Shown here: piece after piece, positions 11,638 to 22,894 of the stretch
Layout of the letters: each line of letters opens with the position of its first letter
Position numbering within the stretch: position 1 is the stretch's first letter
Source of the DNA: Eucommia ulmoides
Taxonomy: Eukaryota > Streptophyta > Magnoliopsida > Garryales > Eucommiaceae
Assembly (NCBI GenBank): GCA_016647705.1
Contig: CM028339.1
Location: forward strand, 22,855,803-22,919,802
Direction: 5' to 3'
DNA: 64,000 bases
The notes under the pieces: model-generated
Database searches by the model: none
What the model was told of the DNA's origin: nothing
The model's input: the letters and a program-made list of their open reading frames with translations, nothing else
Made by a program: the position numbers and the translations under genes

Positions 11638-14600
11638 CTCCTGACTTTTGGTATTCCCTTTCCACCATTTTATTCGTTTTCAAGCAAGTAATTCACCTTT
11701 TATATTATTCTCTTTCAATGGGCAGTTGTTAGATCTTCCCGGTATCATTGAAGGTGCCAAGGATGGAAAGGGTAGAGGAAGGCAGGTAAACTTTATATTG
11801 CTGTCAAATATTTTGGTTTTGTATTGATGATATACGAAACTGCTGACTTTGAGTACATGTGGTATCTAAAATAGTCGCCTACTTACGGATCAGTTTTGTT
11901 TATGTAAGATTATCATATGTTTGAGTTTGAATTTATGGAAACCTGTTTGGCATTCAAAATTTCAGACCTTTTATTGAAGGACAATTTGTACCACTTGGGG
12001 GATGCAATTTTCCGAACAATCCAAGGCTATGATGATGGGGTTGCTCTAAAATAATAATTTCCTATCTAATTCTGCCTCTTGCCAGAAGCTAAGTACTTGT
12101 AGGAAATCTTTGTGGAAAGACTTCGGATTATTTGCTACCAGAATGTTCAACTATTTTTGTTGCACATTTATCTAAAATTGATGTGCCATCTAATTTTTGG
12201 TCATTCATGTAATCTGCCTGCCATAAGTTAACAAAAAGTCATCTTGGCTGGATATTTTAAAAAGGTAACTTTTTCATGGATGTGACTGAATTCTTTTATG
12301 TTCATTGTTTGTCTGAAGACAGAGAATTGGTGAATGCTATGTGTAGATAATCACTATTTGATCGGTCAATTACATTGTATCTAATAATTACAGCTTTTGG
12401 TTTACATGATTTTTTTTTTTCATTTGAAATTCTCAATCGTTCTTCATTGTATAGATTAGTTTTGAATTGCGCCTTTTGGAATACAGGTTATTAGTACAGC
12501 GAGGACGTGCAATTGTATTCTGATTGTCCTGGATGCAATAAAGCCTATAACTCACAAACGCTTGATAGAGAAAGAGCTCGAGGGATTTGGAATAAGGTAT
12601 AATTTTGGGTATCCTTGGAATCTGCATCTACTCATTTTATTGATTTGCTGGCTTGTTCTGAGATTCAGTGGCATGCATTACATCTGCTTGTTCTTTCTCT
12701 AATGTCATGCACTATTCACTTCTTCCCTTTTTTTGCAACTGTATTACATGGTTTTTAATTTTTATCTGATCAAGTGTTTATATTCCTTTAGTCGGTCCTT
12801 AAGCTAGTATAAAACTTACAGGCTTGCATTTTGATAGGGATAGGTTGAAGTTTTTTTTTTTGTTTGTGATTAACACTAAAGTTGAGGTTTAACACAGAAA
12901 ATTAACTATTAAACTTACATTATCTCAAGAAATTGTAGTCTTTATATATCATTTTTTTTTCTTTTCTTACTAATAATTTGTATTTTATTCCTTGAGCATA
13001 GGTTAAACAAGGAACCACCTAATCTGACATTCAGAAAGAAAGACAAAGGTGGGATTAATTTTACCTCTACTGTTGCCAACACGAATCTGGACCTTGACAC
13101 TGTGAAGGCAATATGCAGTGAATACAGAATACACAATGCTGATGTCACTCTTAGATACGATGCTACTGCTGATGACCTCATCGATGTTATTGAGGGCAGT
13201 AGGGTGTACATGCCCTGCATCTATGCTGTCAATAAGATTGATCAGATTACACTTGAAGAACTCGAGATTCTTGATAAGCTTCCACACTATTGTCCAGTCA
13301 GGTAATTGTGATTCATTAATTAGTGATAGCCTTTTTTTGTGGTTTAGGATTATTTTGTGTGGTCAGGGTAAAGGTTTAGGATGCTAAAAGTTGTACCTGA
13401 ATTGGAGAATGATACTCAGGTGGCTTATGTTTATTGTTTCGGCTTCTGATTTTTTTTGTTTCTGATCCCAGGATACTTGGAACAGAAAGAAATTTGAGAA
13501 TGTTTCTGTTCTGCTCTCATAATTTTGTTCTACATATTTGGGAACAGAACAGAAATTGATTCTTTTGTTCCCGTATTCCTATTCCAAGTTTTTGGGGAAC
13601 AAAAAAAAAAAAAACAGATTCAGAAACACTAAACAGACACCCTTGGAACAGAAACAGAAATTTAGGAACGTTTCTGATCTGTTTAAAAATTGGGGAACAG
13701 AGCAGAACCATATATCTTTGTTGTTCTTCCAAGTTTATGGGAACAGGGAAAATATGAAATACTAAGAGCCTGCTCGGTTGTCCAACAATTCGCAAATTGT
13801 GCTATTTTTCAATTAGTCAGTTTACAATTTATTATAGTTTAATGTTTGGTTGTAAGAAATTGAAAACACTTCAATTAGTTAGCTAACCATATTAGTTCTA
13901 CTTTAGATGCTATTTTCTGTTGTATTTGGAGTAAACCATAGCTTAATAATCGAACTAAAACTATTAAAACTAGTATATGTTTCTTTATTCAAACAAATAC
14001 TACGTAAATTTGATTAAATCATAGGTAAATAGATAAATATACAAATCATTTCATCAAAAATAAGATAATCCATAGTATAGGATAATTTAGACAAACAAAC
14101 GGGCCCTAAGCAAACACCAACCTAATATGTGTGTCATCTTCAACAAGAAAATCATAATGAAAAATAATGTACAGAATTGCTGGCTTTTACTTGAAAGTAT
14201 CTCTCTGAAGCAGACGAGAAATGCATCTTTTTAGCGTACCTTCTTCGAGTTAAATGGAAATCTCGATATGCTTTTTCATCTTATTTGTTTTGTGATTTGT
14301 TGTTTGTTGTGTAGCGCTCATCTTGAATGGAACCTTGACGGTCTGCTAGACAAGATATGGGAATACCTCAATCTAACCCGCATATACACGAAGCCCAAGG
14401 GGATGAATCCAGACTACGAGGACCCTGTGATCCTATCATCGAAGAAGCGGACCGTGGAAGATTTTTGTACCCGAATTCACAAGGACATGCTTAAACAATT
14501 CAAATAGTGAGTTCTTTCTGCTGCAAAAAAATTTTCTGTTCCAAAAATTAATATTTCTGAAAATTTCAGAACAAGTATTATATATATGCCCGTGCTCAAT

Positions 14601-15209
14601 ATACATGTCTTGCATTGGAATTTTTATTACTAAATGGAAGCATATCTAGAATATGATTTTATGTTCGAATTTTCTCACTATCTTGGAAACTACTTGTTGA
14701 TTTTGTCCTATTTTACAGTGCATTGGTTTGGGGGTCGAGCGCAAAACACAAGCCACAGAGGGTTGGCAAGGTAAAAACTTCATTGGCTTATCCTGTTCTA
14801 AAACAGAACAGACACAAAATCTTTTTTTATTTTTTTGGGAGGCGGGGTGGGGGGAATGGAAACACTAATCAAATGGCGCCTTAGGCCCCATTTATCAAGT
14901 ATTTTTATTCCCGGATTTGTGTTTCATCCATAAACATAAATATGGGAAGAAAAATTCTCTGTATTTTCTGTTCTGCTCCCACATTTTTAGAACAAATTTG
15001 TGGAAACGGAACAGAATTGTTCCCCGATTTCTGCTTCTATTCCAAAGTTTTTAAGAATACTAGAGGATGGCGACACTGAGTTCTTTGTTCCTTTTGGTTT
15101 CTTCCTTGTTCATATATACTTTAGCTGTTGTTTTGCACTCTATGTATATTTATTGCAGGAGCATGTGCTGGAAGACGAAGATGTTGTTCAGATCATCAAA
15201 AAGGTGTAG
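7610..15209 (+). CDS. DRG3: Developmentally regulated GTP-binding protein, DRG1 class (plant DRG3-type), 10 exons
   Basis: Coding exons: 7610-7651, 8612-8665, 9274-9447, 10930-11001, 11726-11785, 12487-12596, 13002-13301, 14315-14506, 14719-14770, 15159-15209. They join in frame to 368 aa, the usual DRG1-class length, and all introns are GT-AG. Motifs in order: N-terminal [17 protein letters not shown] (16-32), P-loop GFPSVGKST (71-79), TTLT switch (97-100), DLPG (117-120), NKID (248-251), SAH (271-273), then a C-terminal TGS domain ending [15 protein letters not shown]1 proteins are cytosolic TRAFAC GTPases associated with ribosomes and stabilised by a DFRP1 partner. The sequence follows animal DRG1 rather than DRG2 ([22 protein letters not shown]); as I recall the Arabidopsis counterpart is named DRG3. 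Introns hold several mobile elements, but the coding frame is intact. Confidence 0.96.
8297..8433. mobile_element. Tourist/Harbinger-like MITE in DRG intron 1 (137 bp)
   Basis: The left end GGTAGCATTTGG and the reverse complement of the right end, GGTACCATTTGG, form inverted repeats that continue imperfectly for about 45 bases to GAATTGGAATTA. Both ends are flanked by TAA (8294-8296, 8434-8436), the 3-base target of PIF/Harbinger elements. No coding capacity. Confidence 0.75.
9798..10638. mobile_element. hAT-type non-autonomous element in DRG intron 3 (841 bp)
   Basis: It is bounded by an exact 8-base TSD, GATGGATC (9790-9797 and 10639-10646). The terminal inverted repeats are CATATTTGTTAAAGG and, at the right end, the complement of CATAGTTGTCAAAGG (13 of 15 identical). 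Both subterminal regions are GC-rich with many AGGCGC/GCGCCT and AAGGC words, typical of hAT subterminal transposase sites. The middle is A-rich, then purine-rich GAAGAAG; its minus-strand Ser/Leu-rich frame is a composition artefact. No transposase is encoded. Confidence 0.85.
11123..11360 (+). repeat. Tandem duplication, about 130 bp unit, in DRG intron 4
   Basis: CATGTCATACTTAGCCTAAT starts at 11123 and again at 11253, and similarity continues through TATAAGAACTAGT and TTGATAC. Copy 2 is slightly shorter. The few differences suggest a fairly recent local duplication. Confidence 0.8.
11594..11632. repeat. (CT)n microsatellite in DRG intron 4
   Basis: About 19 uninterrupted CT units lie within the intron, about 95 bases before the exon 5 acceptor. 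Confidence 0.9.
13470..13755. repeat. GGAACAGAAAC-rich repeat pair in DRG intron 7
   Basis: Two related halves (about 13470-13600 and 13640-13755) each run from GGAACAGAAA through TTTCTG to CCAAGTTT..GGGAACA. Within each half, GAACAGA-type words pair with TCTGTTC-type words, so the transcript could fold. An A-run separates the halves. A third related half lies in intron 9. Terminal boundaries are unclear. Confidence 0.6.
13766..14106. mobile_element. Tourist-like MITE in DRG intron 7 (341 bp)
   Basis: The left end GAGCCTGCTCGGTTGTC pairs with the complement of the right end, GGGCCCGTTTGTTTGTC. Both sides are flanked by TAA (13763-13765, 14107-14109). The GGGCC(C/T)GTTTG terminus plus TAA target is characteristic of Tourist/Harbinger MITEs. 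The interior is AT-rich and non-coding. Confidence 0.8.
14935..15065. repeat. Third copy of the GGAACAGAAAC repeat, DRG intron 9
   Basis: It contains TTTTCTGTTCTGCTCCCA, GGAACAGAATTGTTCCC and TCCAAAGTTTTTAAGAATA in the same order as the intron 7 copies. A preceding TTAGGCCCCATTTATCAAG (14881-14899) may be one end of a separate Tourist-type element whose partner end I could not find. Confidence 0.5.
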
Positions 15210-15639
15210 TTAGTAGTACCAACCATATGATATGGTCGTCCCCAAATTCACACCTCTCTTCTCTCCTCTTTGAAAGCCCCCTGTTTGCTGCTGGCAAGTG
15301 AGAGTTCTTCAGTTTGTTAAGCATGATCTCTCTCTTTTTGACAATATAAGGGCTTGGGCTTAAGCTATTTTGCCGTGTAATTTATCCATGTTTAGAGATA
15401 AAAATATATTATAGAGTTGAACTTTATTTTTATTCCACAAATCTGGAGTGCCTGTTTTTGTTGAACGTATAGAGAGTTTTCGTTAAATTCCTCTTTTTAT
15501 AATCGAGCCCTATATTTCTTCATTTCACAAGTTATTTCACATAAATTCAGTGTTTGAAAGGCCATAAAAATGGGAAAATTATCAATTAATTTCAAGTATT
15601 TAAGTTTGAACCAAATGGTCTTGTTGTCTAGAAAGTTGG
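15210..15639 (+). other. DRG 3' untranslated and flanking region
   Basis: The stop codon TAG is at 15207-15209. The following region is T-rich with AT-rich stretches (about 15400-15415) that could direct polyadenylation. No exact poly(A) site can be fixed from sequence alone. Confidence 0.4.
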
Positions 15640-16470
15640 AACTATTTAGTATCATTATTAAAGTTGATAATGACTAATTTGTCCATGTGTGATTCTTATA
15701 CAATTATTTTACTAAAATCAAAATAGTATATATTCTGTTTTTTATGATCTAATTATATATTTAGATTCATCTAAATCAAAATGATATTTCACTCACTATT
15801 ATTTTTCTTTAGTTTTAGATTCGTATTATATTAAATATGGTATTTTCAGAATTTTTAATTTTCACATTCATGTTATATTCAATATAGTATTTTCGGAATT
15901 TTCAATTTTCATATCTGTGTTACAATTAATACGGTCTATCAAATTACAATTGAGTGTTACATTCAACATTCAAATCACTTTTATCATCTTACATTCTACA
16001 CGTTCATATAATTTGTGTTGTTATTAACATTAATTGATATTTACATTGAATGTAATGCACAACACTTACGGAGTACACAAATATAGTAATGTTATAATAA
16101 CATTAATATCGCAATTAATTTTATTATAACATTCATATACATCATAATCTAAAACTCCAAAAATAAATAAATTAATATCTCATTTTGAAGATCATGATTT
16201 ATAAATCATTGTGGTATAAAAAAATTATTGAACAACAATAATAATTGGAAAAAATTGTAAGTTGAGTTTTCGATTTTATTAATAGTTTATTATCATATTT
16301 TTGTTCCGTGTTTTTAAAAATGACAATACGTATGGAAGGTGCAGATTTATTTATAGAGACAAATTTGACCGCAAATTTTCATCAGGACTAATCGGTGCAA
16401 ACAAAACTTCTTGGGTTCATCCTGTAGTTTTCACATCCAAATAAAATTGCTCGGTAATTGCCCTTAAAAA
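15640..16470 (+). repeat. Dispersed AT-rich repeat, inverted partner at 25.1-25.9 kb
   Basis: This block matches the reverse complement of 25095-25900. Shared landmarks in the same order are ACTAAAATCAAAATA, TATATTTAGATTCAT, repeated ATTCAATAT/TTGAATGTAA words, GGACTAATCGGTGCAAA, GGTTCATCC and TTGCTCGGTAATTGCCC. It has no coding potential. I see no clear TIR or TSD, so the element class is unknown. Confidence 0.6.
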
Positions 16471-17105
16471 AATATTCACCAAATTGATAATTAAGGCATT
16501 TTTAATAACACAATGAAACACTTAAAATTGAATACGTTAACAATTTATCAATATTTCAATTGATGTGTTATTTACTTTTTTTTTTTTTTTTTTTTTTTAA
16601 GCACTTCTCACTTAATACCATGAAATGTAATATCAATACCATAAAATCGAAAAAAGAAATAGAGAGAGTTGTGGAGAGAATTAAAAAAAAAAAAAAAAAA
16701 AAAAAAGAGTTACAAGAAATGATTTTAGGAAAAAAAATTGTATAAACGTATATTTTTAAAGTTAAAATTGTTAAAAAATTAAATATTCAACACTTAAAGA
16801 ATTTAATATAGTTATAATTTCAGCACTTAAAACAAGGTCTCAATGTCATAATTTATAGATTGAAAAACTGGTAAACTTTGCAATTTGAAGGATAACCAAA
16901 TTGATTAGGTTAAGTTAATAGTCATGTCGTGGGCAAAAAATATTATAAGGGTCATAATTGATTTAAACAAGAGAAGAGATTGATTAATCAAAATTAGGAG
17001 AAAACAGATACGCAAACACATCTTGGAAGAGCGTGATGAGATACAGAAACCCTAATCTGGGATTACACAAAGGGATTCAGACAACCATGTCCATTAATCA
17101 ATACA

Positions 17106-20069
17106 TCAAGCCTTTACACAACAATTGAAGTACTTGAAAATGCTCCTCCTTGTCTGTTCAAAAACAACAAAAATACCACGTAAATATAATATATTACCAA
17201 ACCAAACAAGCATATTAACTTTTAGGGTTAATGATTATGAAAGGGAAGAACTGACATGTTTTCCTCTCTAGTTCTCTTTCTAATTTTCTTTTATTTTTTA
17301 TGAAAGACAAAATAAAATTAAAATTAAATGTAGTTTTGTATTCATAAAAAATGTGTAAATTTTTAGCGAACAAAAAAGAACCAAAATCAAAGTAAAAGGC
17401 AATCAACACTTAATTTTAAAACGAATAATTACTATTTTCACTTCTTGTTTTTCATATTTATTAATCACCAGGACAAGGTTGGAAGCGGTTTTAGAACATT
17501 TTATGCACATAGGAAAATACTCCCAAAAATGGAAACATAAAATTGGCCCCAACTTTTGTTCCGTTTTTAGGACACTTTATTGTAGTGAAGAGAATATGAA
17601 CTTGAATTTAAAGAAAGGAGAAGCAAAAGAATATATAGACAGAATCATTAAAGGAAGGACAAAATCATGAATTTGGTATAATATCGTCGTGAAGCCAAAA
17701 CAAGTTTAGAGCAAAGGCCAATCCAGTGCATGTGATGTGGCCCATGACTGTACCATGTGCTCCACTTGTACTTGTTTGTGTCACTCACAGGTTTAACAGG
17801 ACCATTACTAGTTGTTTCCATTTCAACTCAAAAACACATCTCAATCCTTCAAATTTTAAGTTACCGCAAGAAACAATAAAAAAGAATTGGTGGGGGTCAT
17901 CATAATATCCTACAGCCATGCAAAAAGAGACTACAGAAATCTTATTCTAGATCTGTATTTGCTCAAGCACCACATGTGCTCCACCATCATTAATATTCTT
18001 CAATCTCCCACTGTTCCAAACACCCCCCAAACTATTGTCTTTCATGTTGCATTAATTACCTTCTTCTTTTTTCTTTTATACCCACGAGTATCCCCAAACC
18101 CAGACACAGGATGTGAGACTAATCTCGTTCGGGATTCCGTGATTACCCCTCCCAACAAATACTTTTCTGCAGGCACGAATCCCTAACCTTGCAGAAGTCC
18201 CTCAACTGCTTTAAATTAAGCGCGTCTTACCGCTTGAACCACACTCTGTTGGTATGTTGCATTAATTACCCATTAGCAACTAACACCTACCCAATACAGA
18301 AATTATATTCAGTTCAAAATATGGCAAAATCATCAATATATAATTTGGTGCCGACGCTCTCACAAGTAAAGGGGGTAGAGGGGTGGGGTCTACTTATTTT
18401 CCTTGTTTGGGTGGAAAAATGGTATGAATGGAAAATTGGAGGAGAAAAAAAATGCACAATTTCAAATTTTTTATCCCCAATTTTGGGAGGAAATGAGAGA
18501 GGATTCTTAATAGAGATATAAAATTACAGTTATACACTTGATTATGGAATCTTTAATTAATTTTTTTAATACATGAGGGTAAAATGGTAAATTAGATAGG
18601 TGGGACAATTTTCCATGCTGTCATTATTATTTCCTATTTCTATCCCCACTTTTCCATCCTTCTTCCAAACATATAAATATATGGTGGGCCTCACACTACC
18701 ACTAGTGAGAGGATCAACACCTTCACTACTATATTCACCTTAAGTACTGAAGTTTCATCTGAATAGAAGCTGTAAAAAATTTAAAGGGAAGTAAACTTAC
18801 AGTAGGAGAGTTGTTTTGATGGAAAGGGTGATGTTCAGCATGGGCAGTGTTTGCATTTGAGGTATTGGAGGAGATGAGCTCTTCTTCATTCCCAAGACTG
18901 GCCCTTGACACATCCCTCTTGTTCTGCTTCCTCATTTCTCTTATTTTTGAGAAATCCATGGAGTAATCAGGCACCTGCCCCTTTTGGTCCCAGTCCCCAA
19001 ATTGGGGCACTGATAGCCATGGTGCATTTTTCTATCCAAAAGAAAAATAATAATAATAATTAGACATCTATATGCTGGAATTCTTAAGGCTCTGTTTGGC
19101 AGAGCTTCTAATTGCATGATTCACATTCCCCCCCCCCCCCCCCCCCCCCCCACCAACCATAAAAAAAATAAAAATAGAGGAAACCCTCTTTCTCCATGAC
19201 CAATGCTCAAGACTGACCATATAATTACTACATCTGTTTCTCAAAAAGTATTTAAGGATTGCATGCATCAAGAATTATTTTCAAGTGCTATATAGGATGA
19301 CAACTCATTCTTTGGAAACTCTAACTTAAAACAGTGAAGAATCATGGTGCAAATGTAGGACTGGTAAAGATGAGGAGAAGCGTGGATTGTAAAGGGAAAA
19401 AGCTATCATGAGTGTTTTTTTTCTTTCCAGTTGCGTATAAACACGGTGGGCATAACTCACTCTCAAAAGACACCTTGTAAGATAAGGATCACGGCTTTAC
19501 ATATAGCTCACGATCAGGCAAGCGATGTGGGATTCAACATGCGCAAGGTGAACTTTTGACAAACCACCGAACGGATAAGGATCACGGCTTTACTTTTTTT
19601 GTGGCTCCAATGTTTTGACCAATTCTTGATTTTAAAACCACTCGGAATTGGTATAATTGACCAAATGAGCTAAGATTTTTGACAAAAAAATAAGAGCAAC
19701 ACGAACAATTCTATCCTTTCTGTAATGAAAAAACTTCAAACAGATCAATAATCATAATCTAAAAAAATGCATTTTTTCACAACGAACATGAGATGCATGC
19801 GTGTACCGGAGCAGCTAAATTAACATCAATCTGCAAACTAAACACCTAAAATTTCAATTTCCATTGCAATATGAATGAAACTAAGACAATGTCAAACGAT
19901 AAAGACCTAATTGTTTCAGCACATTAAAACCTAATTTTACAAGAAGCATCACGGTTTTCCCCTCGTGTAATCACACCATGTCAAAACAGAAAGAAACTAA
20001 AAAACAGCAAAATTCCAGAGTTCTACGGAGGGAGGAAAAATAGAGACTTACTTCCTTACGATCTTCCAT
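17106..20069 (-). CDS. RIN4/NOI-family protein, 3 exons, 98 aa
   Basis: Minus-strand exons: 20069-20052 (MEDRKE), 19031-18801 (77 codons), 17153-17106 (15 codons plus TGA). All junctions are GT-AG and in phase 0. Exon 2 opens KNAPWLSVPQFGDWD and continues with the DYSMDFSKIREMRKQNKRD block, the core of the plant NOI domain. VPQFGDW (14-20) fits the VPxFGxW site cleaved by the bacterial protease AvrRpt2 in RIN4-type proteins. The middle is Ser/Asn/His-rich and disordered-looking. Exon 3 encodes TRRSIFKYFNCCVKA, whose Cys94-Cys95 pair is the expected palmitoylation anchor at the plasma membrane. Related proteins link pathogen sensing to immune regulation and exocytosis. Intron 2 is 1,647 bases and contains a SINE; intron 1 has a 25-base C run. 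Its specific role is unknown. Confidence 0.9.
18061..18253 (-). mobile_element. tRNA-type SINE in intron 2 of the RIN4/NOI gene (193 bp)
   Basis: It is flanked by a perfect 17-base TSD, ATGTTGCATTAATTACC (18044-18060 and 18254-18270). On the minus strand the head ACCAACAGAGTGTGGTTCAA, followed by GCGGTAAGACGC, resembles a degenerate pol III A box. GATTCGTGCCT about 50 bases later resembles a weak B box. The tail is GGGTATAAAAGAAAAAAGAA, A-rich and adjacent to the TSD as expected for target-primed insertion. I do not recognise the family name. It lies in the same orientation as the host gene. Confidence 0.85.
19128..19152. repeat. 25-base poly(C) run in RIN4/NOI intron 1
   Basis: There are 25 uninterrupted C residues on the plus strand. 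In the minus-strand pre-mRNA this is a G run in the intron, a potential G-quadruplex former. The length is liable to sequencing and polymerase error. Confidence 0.9.
19481..19593. repeat. 20-base direct repeat pair in RIN4/NOI intron 1
   Basis: GATAAGGATCACGGCTTTAC occurs exactly at 19481-19500 and 19574-19593, with 73 bases between. The intervening CGATGTGGGATTCAACATG resembles pieces common in plant LTRs. It may be the TSD of a small remnant or a local duplication. Confidence 0.6.
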
Positions 20070-20197
20070 GTGATTAGACCTTCGAAATCCGAATTCGCAG
20101 CGAAATGAAATCTTTTGAAGGATTCGAAGCGATGAATGCCAAAAACACAAGTATGTGCAACGCGATAGATAACAAGAAGACGACAGTTGACAGATTT

Positions 20198-20198
20198 G

Positions 20199-20242
<44 letters not shown>
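20198..20242. repeat. Compound (TA)n(GA)n microsatellite in the RIN4/NOI leader/promoter
   Basis: About 10 TA units are followed by about 12 GA units, 130-175 bases upstream of the minus-strand ATG. On the gene's strand this reads (TC)n(TA)n. CT-rich tracts are common in plant 5' leaders and core promoters, so length variation here could affect expression. Confidence 0.85.
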
Positions 20243-22890
20243 AAGCTTAGAACTGTCCTCTGTAAATCAATCAACGCAAGGCAAGGAGTAGAGAAGATTA
20301 CAGCCAGATGACAGCAAAACAAATTGAAAAGGATTCAAATTCAACCAAGCATATCTCTTCTTTGCTCGTCGTCATTTTATATATATACTCGGTCGAGTAC
20401 AAGCTAAGGCTGAATATTTGTGATAATTACGGGTCTGCCACTTCACACGCTTTCTACCCGACATTTTACACGTATACTCTGTCTGTAAAGGTAAAAGGAA
20501 GCTGGCATTCATGACAATGGCTGGCTTTCAAGAGAAAATTGCACTTTTAGCCCTTAAACTTTGAGCACTTTTCTTTTAATTTGGTCCACGTGAGAGAATA
20601 TGATCTATTTTTATTCCTGATTATAGAATTCTATAAAATTAATCCAATAATCATGTATTTTATTTTAGTTTTTTATACAATTGAATAAGAAATTTAAAGA
20701 ATAAAATATTAAAATTTAATTATTCATTGTATGATTATTTCTATTTAAATTTATTAATTTTATTTTTATTTTCAAAATAAAAATAAAGCTTTAGTGTAAA
20801 TTATTATTAGTAAATGAGGTATCACTTACTTTCTTTTTTTTTTTTTTTTAAAGAAACAAGACGAAGAAGAAACTACAAGAAAATAAACATAAAGATAGCG
20901 ACAAAGATCATCTTTTCGAGAAAAGATCAAAAGCTCATTTGTCTATCTCCTCAAAGTGGAGGTATGTAGTTGGCGTTTCAATGATTTTGAGCTCATAGTC
21001 TCCATCTACACTCTTCTTAGCGAGCAAATTTGCACATCTTCTAGTTGTCACTTTGACACATCAACCCAAGCTTTAACATCAAAAATGCAATTTTCTCAGG
21101 CTTCCAAAAAATAATTTTATTTTTCATATTCCCTTAACTTTTAGATTTCAATACATCTAGCCTAACAAGTTATTAGGGTTGTTCAGTGATTTATTTTTTA
21201 TATTTTGTTTTACAATGGATTCAAGTTGATCAGTTCAAATGATGCATAGGTCATCTTTTTTTTAATAGTAGCCAATTGCTGGAGTTGAATAATGCATGAT
21301 CAATTTCAACAATTCCATTTTATTGATCAATTTCATTTTTAAAATTGAATTAATTATTATTATTATTATTATTATTTTTTAGAGTTGCAGATGATGAAAA
21401 TTAAAATGACAATAATTTTTATTTTTATAAATAAAGAGTGTCTTTGATATCTATTAATATAATAAAGGGGTGTGTGTCTCAACTCTAAACTGTGTATTTA
21501 AAGTCTAGGAATTTCAAATTTAGTATATATAAATTTGTTATACTATTTTTGGATTATGAGTTATAATTTAAATAATTCAAAATATGAATTTTAGCAACAA
21601 CTATATATTTATAGAACAAACCCAATTAGGTCAATGACAAATTTTGAACCAAAACATATATAAAAAATAGTTAAAATGACTAAGAATGTCATAAAATGAA
21701 TATTTTATTAGTTAGATGTATATTACGAATAGAATGAAGTAAAATAATAGGCAATCATATTCTGATTTCTGCACTGTCCTAATCACAAAACCTTTTTTTC
21801 TCATTTAAAAAATGCATGCATAAACCTCACAATTAATATCATTTGTTTGTCAGCATGAATGGCAAGTAAGAATCAATACTATTTCCATCATCAATGCTTG
21901 GTTCTGTAAGAAGACCAAAAAGGAAAAGGGAAAAGATTGGAGTTAACGGGTTTGTTAGCCCACTTAGTTGGGGTTCACAGACACACTCATTCTGCATAAC
22001 ATGATTTAAAGTCAAATTACACATTCGAATTTAAAACGTTTTCAAATCTTTTAAGGGTATTATAGTCTTTTTACAAAAATGAGTTGTAAAACTATTAAAA
22101 GTAGTGTCTTTTTTTTCTTTTCTTTTTTTTTAAATAGGCATAGGCCCAATATTAATTTCATAAAATCTCCAATATTCATTTTGATTTAGGTAAAAATTTA
22201 TTTTTTATTGATTTTTTATGCAGAATAAAATTTTGAACTATATTACAAAATGTCTACACCAATTTTTCAAATATTTACTGCACAACAATATTTACAACAC
22301 TAAGTCACATTGAAGTAATTATTACTGTATAATAACTTTTATATCACATATCGACGGTCATATTTAGAATAAAAAATGGGCATCAAATATTTAGTTATAT
22401 CCAAAAAAAATTGTTGCATATGAAATATTTACAATTCAGATACTATTGTAGTTAAAAATACCATCAAGACACTTTAAGTGGACACTCTTGCCGCTAGAAA
22501 AACTTGCCGTCAACTGTCTTTTCCACCAAAAGAACCTTGCAGCTAAGAAATACTTGCCGCCGCAATACTTGATCTTTACCGAATCAAAGTACTCACTTGA
22601 CAATGGAGTATTTTGCAACTAAGGCAATATGAATAAATAGAGAAAATTGAATCAACCAAAATTCTTTCATTTTTGACACTCAATTCATGGTATTTGAGTA
22701 AATGATTTCATTTTGTAAGTTGTGCTATTGTTTCCATTTTGGCCTTGTAGGATATATTCTTTTTCATCAGCCAAGCACGCGTGTGTGTTTTGCTAAAATG
22801 GATTTTTATTAAAAAATAAATAAATAAAGGGGGTTCAAGATGGTATGGACTTTGTCTCTTAGAGCTAATTTTAATATGTTGGCTATTGGC
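20243..22890. other. AT-rich intergenic DNA, no gene seen
   Basis: No frame has recognisable features. A TTA/ATT trinucleotide run lies at 21350-21376. The first few hundred bases are presumably the promoter of the minus-strand RIN4/NOI gene. Confidence 0.45.
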
Positions 22891-22894
22891 CCAA

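Noticed and set aside
17479-17670. 63-codon plus-strand frame inside RIN4/NOI intron 2
   Set aside because: No recognisable features, and it lies within the intron of a supported opposite-strand gene.
18770-18800. Possible 31-base intron at the end of RIN4/NOI exon 2, joining to LLFR and a stop
   Set aside because: It is far below plant minimum intron length, and the exon at 17153-17106 gives the expected family C-terminus.
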